Origin: Mycobacterium pinniadriaticum
Lineage (GTDB): Bacteria > Actinomycetota > Actinomycetes > Mycobacteriales > Mycobacteriaceae
Reading direction: 5' to 3'
Assembly (NCBI RefSeq): GCF_026242045.1
Contig: NZ_JAPJDO010000005.1
Location: forward strand, 62,001 to 126,000
DNA length: 64,000 bases
In this document: piece by piece, positions 54,609 to 63,459 of the stretch
Numbering within the stretch: the first letter of the stretch is position 1
How the letters are laid out: each line of letters begins with the position of its first letter
Translations under genes and position numbers: made by a program
The notes under the pieces: model-generated
The model's database searches: none
The model's input: only the letters and a program-made list of their open reading frames with translations
What the model was told of the DNA's origin: nothing

Positions 54609-57600
54609 ATGGCTGCCGGTAGTCCGCGCAACCCGCGCCGCCCCAAGGGGCGCCACCGTAAACCCTCGACTTTCGAGGCGTCGAACTGTGCCCAATGGCT
54701 GCGCGTCGGCACGGTCGGCGTGGGGCTGGGTGCGGCCATCGTCAGTAGCCAGGGCATTGCCTCGGCCGCTCCGGACGACTCGTCGCATTCCGCCAACCCG
54801 GGTTCGGGCACCGGTCGTGCCAAGACCGACCATGGCGCGTCCAACGCCACCGCCGGGCCGCGTAGCCCGTCCGCGCGGGGCGGTCAATCGGAGTCTGCGA
54901 AGCACGATACCGGCGGCGTCACACGGTCATCGACAACCAGTTCGCACCAGTCGGCCACCCCGGCGAGCCCGACCCGCCCCGGCACGCGGTCGGCTGCCGA
55001 TGTCACCCCTGATGACCGCTTGGCATCGACGATGCAGGTTGCCAAACCCGTCCCGGCGGCGGGCGGGAGAACCGGGCCGGTCGCGAAATCGGAAAATGCC
55101 GCTCCGGTCGCCGCGGCCGCACCGTCGGCCGTGCCAGCCACCGCGGTGCGCAGTGCCCCCGAAGTCACGGCACTCCCCGCCAAAGCGACCCATGAAATCC
55201 GCAGAGCGCCAACGGGTTACATCGGTGCCCTCAACGATGCACTGGACTCGATGGGACTTGGCACACTTCCAGGCCCCGTGCGATTGCCCGCGGTCCCCGG
55301 GGACGCGCTGGAGTCGCTGTGGTTGGCGGCCGGCCGAAATCACGAGAAGCGCACCGTCCGACAGTCGGCGGTGAATTCGAGGACTTCTGCCGAGGCCGCG
55401 GCTGCCGAAACCTCGGCGACCAACCGCCCCGCATCCGCACTCCGGCCGCATCAATGGGATGCGGTGCAGGCCGCATTCGACGGGTTGGCCGAGGCGCTTC
55501 AGCTGCCGGGAACCGTTGAGAACGGCGCGCATCTCTTCGCTGATCTGTCGGAGTTGATGACAGTGACCGTTCATCGGGTTGGCGCCGCAGTTGACGACGA
55601 AATCGCCAACGCCACAAAAGATTTGGAAAGCATGGTCCGGCTGGCCGTCGCGCCGGTCGCCACCAGCCTGCACGCCCTTCTGGCCCCGGTATCCGGCGCG
55701 GCCCCCAGCGCCGCCGCCAGCCTGACCGCGGCAGCCACGCCGGCCGCCGCTGCCACGCCGGCGGAGACGTTCCAATCCGTCCTGACATATGCGATCAACC
55801 GGCTCGCTAGCTGGCCTGGTCCGCCGCACAACTTCGTCACCATCACCAACCACATAACCGACCAGACTCTGGACGCCCTCGACGATCAGCTCGACGCCAT
55901 TTACGCGACCGCGCCGGTGGGCAGTCCGGCGCGGTGGCTTCCCGATCTGGTCGGCATATTCAACCTTTTCGTCCAGTCGGCAATCCCCGGCTATACGATC
56001 AGCGACACCTTCAACGCGTGGGGCGATTTCCTGAACCGGGTCGTTCCGCCGTTCAAGATCAAACCGGGTGCGGACACTTTGGGCGTGATAACGCCCTACA
56101 AGATCATGGGCGCCGCCGTGGTGGGCACAGCGACGGTCTTGAAAGACATGCTCAATGGCGTCTACGACCCCGCCCAATGGGAGATCGACGTCATCAAGGC
56201 GACCACCGGGGCTAACGTCACCAGGTCTGACCTCACCAACTTCACCATTCTCGGAACCAAAATCACCGCCGCGCAGACCGCGGCCATTCTCACGTTCGGG
56301 CTCAGCGACGGTGGCGCTTACTACGACCCGGAGCGGGCCTGGGATATCACGCTGCCGACCTGGACGGCTGCCCAGACCAACCCTTTCACAATAGTGACCT
56401 ACGTGGTGCTGGTCGGCCTCTACAAGCGGTTCCAGGAGATCGCCATCCACGGGACGAACACTGCCCCCACAGTGTCCAGCACCACCGTGGGCAGTTCCGA
56501 CGCGCTGGGTGTGGTGCGGGGCAAGGTCAACGGTAGCGACGCCGAAGGTGACGCGTTGACCTACACGCTGGTTGGTCCGGAGGTCAACGTACTGAGCGGC
56601 AACTCCGCCTATACCGCCGACGGCGGGATCGTCACCGTCAATCAGACCACCGGAGACTTCACCTATATCTCGTCGGCGACGGCCGGTGCCACACAGAGCT
56701 TCCAGGTGTTGGTCTCCGATGGCTACGGCGGCCAGATCGTCACGACCGTCACGGTGCCCAACACCACGTCGATCACCCCGGCCAACGTCAACACCTCGAC
56801 GCAGAACGTCGTCACAGGCTCGGTGCCGATCCCGAGCGGCGACGCCGGCCTGTTCACCGGCTTTGCGCTGGGCACCGCCCCGACGAAGGGCACCGTGACA
56901 TCGTTCGACCCGGTTACCGGGGCGTTCACCTACACCCGCAACTCGACTCTGGGCCACAGTGGTGGGCTTACCGACCTGGTCACTGTGATCGCCACCGACG
57001 TCAACGGCCGTACGGTCACCCTGAACATGTTCGTCACGCCCACGATTGCCAACAACGCACCTGTGGTGGTCTCGACCACAACGGATGTGGGGAACGCGAG
57101 CTCGGCAAGGTGGGGCCTCAACACCAGTACCTGGACCCAGACCACCACCGGCAAGATCACCGCAACCGACAGTGACGGGGACACGCTCAGCTACTACCTG
57201 GTCAATCCCACGACCCATGCCCCGGTCGCCACGACAACCAACGGCGGCACTGTGGTATTCGCCCCGGACGGGTCGTACACCTACACGATTACCAAGAACC
57301 AGGCGTATTTCCACGGTGCGGCCAAGATTGGTGCCGGCGGCACCGCGGTGAGCGACTCCTTCACTGTTGCGGTGGATGACGGCTACGGGGGCATCGCCTA
57401 CACCACCGTCTCGATGCCGATCTACGCGGTGAACAGCGCGCCCGTGATCAGCGGCTTCGGCCCCATCGCGTGTCTCCTCTACGTTTGCACGGTGGGCTTC
57501 ATGACCGTCAGCGATCCCGATGGCGACAGCATTCCCAACTCGAAGATCACCGCGGGTACAGGTCCCGGGTACACCCTCGACACCGGGATTGTCACCGCCT

Positions 57601-57788
57601 GGGGTGCCGGAGTAACCGCCATTTCGTGGGGCGCCGGCGGCTTGTTAGGTGTCACGCCGACTGCCAATACCTTCACTGTTTACGACGGCTATTACACCGT
57701 CACCAACGGTCTGGCGAACACCGGCGACCCGGCGAAGTTCTGGGCGCAATGGGCCGCCGGCTCCGGCACCAGGACCACCGGCAACTAG
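54609..57788 (+). CDS. Large secreted Ig/VCBS-like repeat protein, paralogue 1
   Basis: The protein has 1059 residues from the ATG at 54609. Basic N-terminal part with KGRHRK, a hydrophobic segment (VGTVGVGLGAAIVSSQGIAS) ending ASA that looks like a long signal peptide, then a Ser/Thr/Pro/Ala-rich linker to about 190. A helical region (about 200-610) contains 'FLNRVVPPFKI', 'VITPYKIMGAA' and 'NPFTIVTYVVLVGLYKRFQE'. Four beta-sandwich-like units follow (about 617, 719, 815, 943), with Ca-binding-like DSDGDTL and DPDGDS loops. The start is doubtful: the ribosome-binding site and GTG at 54527 conserved with paralogue 2 are in a different frame, stopping at 54622; an in-frame GTG lies at 54591. 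Adhesion or envelope function is inference. Confidence 0.75.
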   Translation: MAAGSPRNPRRPKGRHRKPSTFEASNCAQWLRVGTVGVGLGAAIVSSQGIASAAPDDSSHSANPGSGTGRAKTDHGASNATAGPRSPSARGGQSESAKHDTGGVTRSSTTSSHQSATPASPTRPGTRSAADVTPDDRLASTMQVAKPVPAAGGRTGPVAKSENAAPVAAAAPSAVPATAVRSAPEVTALPAKATHEIRRAPTGYIGALNDALDSMGLGTLPGPVRLPAVPGDALESLWLAAGRNHEKRTVRQSAVNSRTSAEAAAAETSATNRPASALRPHQWDAVQAAFDGLAEALQLPGTVENGAHLFADLSELMTVTVHRVGAAVDDEIANATKDLESMVRLAVAPVATSLHALLAPVSGAAPSAAASLTAAATPAAAATPAETFQSVLTYAINRLASWPGPPHNFVTITNHITDQTLDALDDQLDAIYATAPVGSPARWLPDLVGIFNLFVQSAIPGYTISDTFNAWGDFLNRVVPPFKIKPGADTLGVITPYKIMGAAVVGTATVLKDMLNGVYDPAQWEIDVIKATTGANVTRSDLTNFTILGTKITAAQTAAILTFGLSDGGAYYDPERAWDITLPTWTAAQTNPFTIVTYVVLVGLYKRFQEIAIHGTNTAPTVSSTTVGSSDALGVVRGKVNGSDAEGDALTYTLVGPEVNVLSGNSAYTADGGIVTVNQTTGDFTYISSATAGATQSFQVLVSDGYGGQIVTTVTVPNTTSITPANVNTSTQNVVTGSVPIPSGDAGLFTGFALGTAPTKGTVTSFDPVTGAFTYTRNSTLGHSGGLTDLVTVIATDVNGRTVTLNMFVTPTIANNAPVVVSTTTDVGNASSARWGLNTSTWTQTTTGKITATDSDGDTLSYYLVNPTTHAPVATTTNGGTVVFAPDGSYTYTITKNQAYFHGAAKIGAGGTAVSDSFTVAVDDGYGGIAYTTVSMPIYAVNSAPVISGFGPIACLLYVCTVGFMTVSDPDGDSIPNSKITAGTGPGYTLDTGIVTAWGAGVTAISWGAGGLLGVTPTANTFTVYDGYYTVTNGLANTGDPAKFWAQWAAGSGTRTTGN

Positions 57789-57796
57789 CGCCGATG

Positions 57797-57811
57797 CCCG
57801 TCGGCGACGGG
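57797..57811 (+). terminator. Hairpin after paralogue 1
   Basis: CCCGTC, GGC, GACGGG make a perfect 6-base stem 8 bases after the stop codon. No T-tract follows, so termination is only suggested. Confidence 0.3.
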
Positions 57812-57969
57812 TAGCACGTCAATCGTCAGCGGCGTTGTCTGCCGGGCTGTGGCCTGACGCCCATAGCGTCACCGTCGCCTGAGGTCCTTGAAACCGGGAT
57901 TAATACCACACCCCGAGCCCGCTCACCTCGAATCAGTGCCCATGCGTACGCACAATTTGCTGTATATCC

Positions 57970-58176
57970 AGTGCTAAGCAATTGCTCAGCATTGGACACC
58001 GACACGTTCTTCGGCGAATTGCCCTAAAGGCGCTGGTCAGTGGATTTCACAAAAAGTTGACTGAGACAAACGTTGGCAAAAACGTGTAAGTGGTGTTACG
58101 TTGCGGGCCGGTAAAGTGACGTGCGTCTCCTGACGCCGCGTCGGATGAATCTCGGCACACTCATATGAGCGGAGAG
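57970..58176 (+). promoter_or_regulatory. Upstream region of paralogue 2: dyad, promoter, RBS
   Basis: A 24-base dyad (57970-57993, symmetric at 20 of 24 positions, core AGCAATTGCT) lies after ATTTGCTGTA, as in paralogue 1. TTGGCA (58073-58078) and TACGTT (58097-58102), 18 bases apart, form a candidate promoter. GGAGAG (58171-58176) is the ribosome-binding site for GTG at 58180. The gap 57789-58179 contains no other gene. Confidence 0.6.
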
Positions 58177-58179
58177 TCG

Positions 58180-61161
58180 GTGAGTTCCAACAAGCGTGTC
58201 GGTCGCCACCGGAAGCAGGCGGCCCGCCACCGCAGACGCATGGCTCGCAATCGGCAGCGCGCGGCCCGCAATGGCCTCCTTGCCGCCGCGGTGGGGTTGG
58301 GTCTTGCGGTAGGTGTCGGACAAGGCGTGGCCTCGGCGTCCATCGACGGCGGTTCCTCGGATTCCGGGTCGAAAGCGAGTTCGGCGAGCAATTCCGGCAG
58401 CAATTCCAGCCATTCCGCAAGTTCCAATCGCGCACACCCGTCCGCCGGACCTGCGCGCAACCGCTCGACGGGCAAGAGCCCTTCGTCGCCCTCCAACAGC
58501 GGCTCCTCGTTGTCCGTCCGGTCGTCGGGCTCGGGCCGGGCCCTCGCGGCGAGCAGCACGACGACCGCGGCGAGCAGTACGACCGACACAGCTGCTTCGA
58601 CGACTTCTCCGACGACCTCGACGCCAACAGCAACCGCGACGGACAGCAGTCCCGCGGAATCCGTTGCCCCGGAGGCCGGCTCGACCGACGACACGACGCC
58701 GGTAACGCCGGCCATCGACAGCACGGCGGCACCGACAGCCGCCACCGACGGCACTCCGGCGGCGGCATCGGTCGACTCCACCACCTCGCATCCGACCGGC
58801 GTGGCCACCTCGGCCAGGGCCACCGCCACCGCGGCCGCAGCCACGACCCCGTCCGCGGCAGCCACGGCCCCGTACGCCGCCGCGACCGCCCCTTCTGCCG
58901 CCGCCTACTCGATGGATGGGGATCTGACTGTCGTCCAGGACGGTGCGGGCCCGATCACCACCCCGGCGGCCTACGACATTCAGACAACGCTCGACGCCTG
59001 GAGCGCGCAGCTGGATGCCCTACTGGCGGCACCGCTGACGCCGGCGAACGCCTGGCTCAAGGTGCCCGTCGACATTCTGAACATGTTCTTCGTGTCATGG
59101 ATCGTGGCCGACAACTTCTCCCACATGCTCAATGGAATGGCGACCCTTCTCGACGAGGTTGTGCCTCCGTTCAAGATGGTCGATGGCGCACCCTCGACCA
59201 TCACGCAGGCGTCGGTGACGGCCGCGGTGCTGGCCGGGGCCATCACGCTGTTGAACACCTCGCAGACCATCGACATCCCGCACTGGATCGCCGAGGCGGT
59301 CAGCCTTGCCGGAGCGTTGCAGGACATCGCCGCGAACCCGGTCGTCAACGGGCTCACCGCAAACGATTTGGACGGCGTCATCGGGGCGGCGCGGTCCGCC
59401 TTCCTCGCCCCGAAGAACGTCCTGGACATGACCGTCGACATCGGCCCGGCCCCGAATCCGGTGTCGCTGGTCATGTACGTCGTGGTGGTTGCCATCTTCC
59501 GGCGGTTCGCCGACGTGGCGACTGATCACCAGCCCGTGGTGACCGACATGCAGCAGACCAGTCAGCATCTGCCGAACGGTAGCGGCACCACCGTCTCGGG
59601 TTACGTGCAGTTCTACGACCCCGACGGCGACCCGATCACCTCGTTCGGTTTCACCGAACCCAATGACAGCCGGTTCACGGTCACCGTCGTCGACGGAACC
59701 AACGGGCGGATGAATTGGACGGTGTGGGACTGGAATCCGTTGTCCAGTGACAAGTCTCCGAAGACCTTGACGTTCACGATGACCGTTCTCGCCCAGGGTG
59801 ATGGCCAGATCAGCGTGTCAAAGCCGTACATGCCGAACGGCAATGAAACCAAGAAAACGGTGACCGTCACGGTCTATTACAATCAGGCAATCGGGTCGGT
59901 CAGCACGACGGTCGATAGCACCTCGGCCCTTGGTGTGGTGCGCGGCTCGATCACGTCACCGCAAAACCCTGACAACCCGACGACGTACTCACTCAGCGGG
60001 GCCAGTGGGGGATCGGCGTATACCGCCAACGGTGGCATCGTCAAGCTCAACCCGGCCACCGGCGCGTACACCTACATCCCGAACCGGGCGTCGAGCGCAA
60101 CGTCGGACTCGTTCCAGGTGGTGAGCACCGATAGCTTCGGCCACACCGATACGACCACCGTCACCGTCCCGGTGAGTACGGCGTCTCCGGTGACGAACAT
60201 CAACACGGCGACGCTGGGTCAGGTCACCGGCAATCTGAACATCTCCGGTTCCGACAGCGGGCTCATGACCTACAGCCTGGGCAACGGGCCCAATCCCGCC
60301 AGGGGCACCGTGACGGTCAACTCCGACGGCAGCTTCACCTACATCCGGACGGCGGCGGGTCACACGCAGCCCACCCCGGACTCGTTCACCATCCTCGGAA
60401 CCGACAGCACCGGGAAGACGGTGACGATCGCGACGGTCAACGTCACACCGCAGGTGGCCAACAGCGCGCCGGTGATCACCCAGACCACGACCAACGTGGG
60501 CGCCACGGGCGACTCGGCGAAGTGGGGTCTGAACACGAGTACCTGGACGCAGACGACCAGCGGCAAGATCACTACGACCGACGCCGACGGGGACACCCTC
60601 ACCTACTCGCTGGTCGACCCCTCCACCCACGCCGCGGTGGCTACCACCACAAACGGTGGGACCGTGACATTCGACGCGGACGGCACGTACCACTACACAA
60701 TCACCAAGAACCAGGCCTACTTCCACGGTGCGGCCAAGCAGGGCGCCACCGGCACCGCGGTGAACGACTCCTTCACCGTCGCGGTCAGCGACGGCTACGG
60801 GGGCACCGCCTACACCACGGTCACGATGGCCATCTATGCGGTGAACAGCGCACCGACGTTCACCAATGAGAACTACACGACGTCCTTCTTCGGCTCCGCC
60901 AAGACGGTCTGGCTGCTGCACGCCCAAGATGCCGACGGTGACACCATCGGGACCAATCGTGGCGGCACCCCGGGCTACGACACGAGCAACAACAAGAACG
61001 TCACCGGCAACCTCGATGTCGGTGGCGCCAGCCTCGGGTACGGTTCGGGAACGCTCACCATCACCCTGCGTGACGGCTACTACTTCGTCGACAACGGCAT
61101 TGTCCGCACCGACGGTTCCGGGAACAAGGTTCTGGCGAGTTACTCGAAGACCTGGACCTGA
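58180..61161 (+). CDS. Large secreted Ig/VCBS-like repeat protein, paralogue 2
   Basis: The protein has 993 residues from GTG 58180 (SSNKRVGRHRKQ); ATG at 58165 is in frame but lacks a ribosome-binding site. A very basic N-region is followed by a hydrophobic segment (about 30-50) ending ASAS, a probable export signal. A long Ser/Thr/Ala low-complexity linker (about 52-245) leads to a helical domain (about 265-445) with 'LLDEVVPPFKM' and 'NPVSLVMYVVVVAIFRRFAD', related to paralogue 1. Five beta-rich units follow from about 450, the last three closely matching paralogue 1, including 'GLNTSTWTQTTSGKI' and 'TKNQAYFHGAAK'. It is the best-formed member of the cluster. A cell-envelope or adhesive role is inferred only. 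Confidence 0.85.
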   Translation: MSSNKRVGRHRKQAARHRRRMARNRQRAARNGLLAAAVGLGLAVGVGQGVASASIDGGSSDSGSKASSASNSGSNSSHSASSNRAHPSAGPARNRSTGKSPSSPSNSGSSLSVRSSGSGRALAASSTTTAASSTTDTAASTTSPTTSTPTATATDSSPAESVAPEAGSTDDTTPVTPAIDSTAAPTAATDGTPAAASVDSTTSHPTGVATSARATATAAAATTPSAAATAPYAAATAPSAAAYSMDGDLTVVQDGAGPITTPAAYDIQTTLDAWSAQLDALLAAPLTPANAWLKVPVDILNMFFVSWIVADNFSHMLNGMATLLDEVVPPFKMVDGAPSTITQASVTAAVLAGAITLLNTSQTIDIPHWIAEAVSLAGALQDIAANPVVNGLTANDLDGVIGAARSAFLAPKNVLDMTVDIGPAPNPVSLVMYVVVVAIFRRFADVATDHQPVVTDMQQTSQHLPNGSGTTVSGYVQFYDPDGDPITSFGFTEPNDSRFTVTVVDGTNGRMNWTVWDWNPLSSDKSPKTLTFTMTVLAQGDGQISVSKPYMPNGNETKKTVTVTVYYNQAIGSVSTTVDSTSALGVVRGSITSPQNPDNPTTYSLSGASGGSAYTANGGIVKLNPATGAYTYIPNRASSATSDSFQVVSTDSFGHTDTTTVTVPVSTASPVTNINTATLGQVTGNLNISGSDSGLMTYSLGNGPNPARGTVTVNSDGSFTYIRTAAGHTQPTPDSFTILGTDSTGKTVTIATVNVTPQVANSAPVITQTTTNVGATGDSAKWGLNTSTWTQTTSGKITTTDADGDTLTYSLVDPSTHAAVATTTNGGTVTFDADGTYHYTITKNQAYFHGAAKQGATGTAVNDSFTVAVSDGYGGTAYTTVTMAIYAVNSAPTFTNENYTTSFFGSAKTVWLLHAQDADGDTIGTNRGGTPGYDTSNNKNVTGNLDVGGASLGYGSGTLTITLRDGYYFVDNGIVRTDGSGNKVLASYSKTWT

Positions 61162-61206
61162 TCAGGGCTTCCCGGGCCATCGGGCACGGGCTCGCCGCGC
61201 ACGGCG

Positions 61207-63375
61207 TTGAGCGCCGCACGCGATCAGCTCGTCACGGCTGCCCTGGCGGGCAGTCCCGCGCGATGGGTCCCCAACCTCCTCGACATACTGCACCTCTTTG
61301 TCGTCCCTGCGGTCCCCAGCTATTCGTTCACGGACAGCCTCAACGCGATGGGCGACTTCTTGAATCGGATCGTTCCTCCCTTCACTATCGCTCCCGGGGC
61401 GGACACCTTTGGTGTCATCACGCCGTACAAGATCATGGGTGCTGCCGTGGCCGGGACGGCGACGGTCTTGTCGGACATGCTCAACGGTGTCTACGACCCG
61501 GCCCAGTGGGAGATCGATGTCATCTACGTGACCACCGGCGCAACCGTCACTAGGTCTGACCTCACCAACACCACCACTCTCGAAACCAAGATCGCGGCGT
61601 CGGTGGTGCTGGGTGGCGGGGTGTACAGCAGCCCGGAAGAGGCCTGGAATATCACCCTGCCGACTTGGACTGCGGCCCAGGTGAATCCGTTCACGGTCGT
61701 GACCTACGTCGTGCTGGTTGCGATGTACAAGCGGTTCCAGGAGATGGCCGCCCTGCAAACCTTCACGAAAAGCACTACGTACGAGAGTTGGCTCTACACC
61801 CTGGGCAGCGGCAACTCGGAATCCGAATATGCGGCGGGATCGTTCCACGCGGTCGATCAGGACGGTAACTCGGTAAGTTTCGCTCCCGCGGACGGGAACA
61901 CCTACACCTCGGCCGGAGGTGCGTTGGTGACGATCAACACCTACGACGGTGGCTACACGTATACCAACACGCTTCCCGGCGCAGCGTTTTTCCACCGGGC
62001 AACCTCGGAAAACGAGGCCGACAGGTACGACACCGTCGACATACCGGTGGAGTCCGCGGACGGCGCGCCCTACACGCTCACCTTCCAGATTCAAATCATC
62101 GATGGGACGAACAGCGCGCCGACGGTGTCCAACACCGTGGGCAGCCCCGACGCGCTGGGCGTGGTGCGCGGCACCCTCAACGGCAGCGACTCCGACGGTG
62201 ACACGTTGACCTACTCGCTGGTCAGCTCGTCGGTCAACGGTCTGACCGGCAACTCCGGCTATACCAAGAACGGTGCCAGCAACGGCGGCATCGTCACGCT
62301 CGACTCGACGACGGGCGCCGTCACCTACGTGTCGACGTCGACGGCTGGTACCTCGCAGAGCTTCCAGGTGCAGGTCTCCGATGGCCACGGCGGCAACACC
62401 ATCACGACTGTCACGGTGTCGAACACCGCGTCGATCACCCCGGCCAACGTCGACACCTCGACGCTGAACGTCGTCACCGGTTCGGTGCCGGTCCCAACCA
62501 ACGACACCGGAATGTTCACCAGCTACGCGCTAGGCTCCAGCCCGTCGAAGGGCACCGTGACGTCGTTCGACCCGACCACCGGCGCCTTCACCTACGTCCG
62601 CAACTCGAATCTGGGACACACCACCTCGGCCGACGACGTGGTCACGGTGATCGCCACCGACGCCAACGGGCGCACGGTGAGCCTGAGTCTGGCTGTCACA
62701 CCGACGATCGCCAACGCCGCGCCCACCGCCACTGTCACCACGGCACCGACCGTCGGGACACTCAGCGGGACCGTCCAGACGAGTACCGGAAAGATCACCG
62801 CGAGCGACACGGATGGCGACACTCTCACCTACAGCGCCAGCGGGCTGGCAAGCGGTGCGTCTGTGAGCTTCGGCTCGGACGGGAGCTTCACCTACACCAC
62901 CGATATAGCGACGGCCATCCGCCACGCGGCCGCGAAGGTCGGGGCATCTGCGGCCGACAAGAACCAGACGTTCACCGTGACCGTCAGCGACGGATTCGGA
63001 GGCAGCACCGATGTCGTGGTGACCGTGCCCATCTACGCGGTCAACACCGCGCCGACGATCTCGGGCGGTACCACGGCGAGCTTCTTCGGACTGTCTCCGA
63101 CGGTGACGTCGATCGCGGTATACGACGCGGATGGGGACAATTCCGGTGGCAGCGTGTATTCCGGAGGCGCCGGGTACACCATCACCAGCGGGTTCAACTT
63201 CGTCTACCTGGGCAACCAGCAAACCTTGGGAACCAGCTCGATCAATGCCCAGTCTGCGACCACGAACTACTCTGGCAAGACAGTCACGCTCACCGTCTAC
63301 GACGGCTACCACAACGTGGTCAACGGTGTGGTTCAGGCAACGCCGAGCAGTGCGAGCAAGTCCTGGACGTTCTAG
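61207..63375 (+). CDS. Repeat protein paralogue 3, 5'-truncated copy
   Basis: The frame opens at a TTG (61207) only 45 bases after the stop of paralogue 2 and runs 722 residues. It aligns with paralogue 1 from the middle of the helical domain onward: ARDQLVTAALAGSPARW against DDQLDAIYATAPVGSPARW, then 'VITPYKIMGAAVAGTATVL'. Signal peptide, linker, first helices, promoter and ribosome-binding site are all missing. One extra beta unit (about 190-305) precedes three repeats and a cap. It may be an untranslated pseudogene or be expressed by read-through from paralogue 2; no frame interruption is seen afterwards. Confidence 0.65.
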   Translation: MSAARDQLVTAALAGSPARWVPNLLDILHLFVVPAVPSYSFTDSLNAMGDFLNRIVPPFTIAPGADTFGVITPYKIMGAAVAGTATVLSDMLNGVYDPAQWEIDVIYVTTGATVTRSDLTNTTTLETKIAASVVLGGGVYSSPEEAWNITLPTWTAAQVNPFTVVTYVVLVAMYKRFQEMAALQTFTKSTTYESWLYTLGSGNSESEYAAGSFHAVDQDGNSVSFAPADGNTYTSAGGALVTINTYDGGYTYTNTLPGAAFFHRATSENEADRYDTVDIPVESADGAPYTLTFQIQIIDGTNSAPTVSNTVGSPDALGVVRGTLNGSDSDGDTLTYSLVSSSVNGLTGNSGYTKNGASNGGIVTLDSTTGAVTYVSTSTAGTSQSFQVQVSDGHGGNTITTVTVSNTASITPANVDTSTLNVVTGSVPVPTNDTGMFTSYALGSSPSKGTVTSFDPTTGAFTYVRNSNLGHTTSADDVVTVIATDANGRTVSLSLAVTPTIANAAPTATVTTAPTVGTLSGTVQTSTGKITASDTDGDTLTYSASGLASGASVSFGSDGSFTYTTDIATAIRHAAAKVGASAADKNQTFTVTVSDGFGGSTDVVVTVPIYAVNTAPTISGGTTASFFGLSPTVTSIAVYDADGDNSGGSVYSGGAGYTITSGFNFVYLGNQQTLGTSSINAQSATTNYSGKTVTLTVYDGYHNVVNGVVQATPSSASKSWTF

Positions 63376-63459
63376 CGGTGTTGTGATCAACGGCTTGGTC
63401 ACCCGAATGCTGGCCCGTGACAGTAAGACTCACCCGATCACGCGCAGCTGGCCCGGTCT

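Noticed and set aside
54927..57314. 795-codon minus-strand open frame opposite repeat-protein paralogue 1
   Set aside because: Reverse-complement shadow; the plus-strand product has a signal peptide and repeat units with paralogues.
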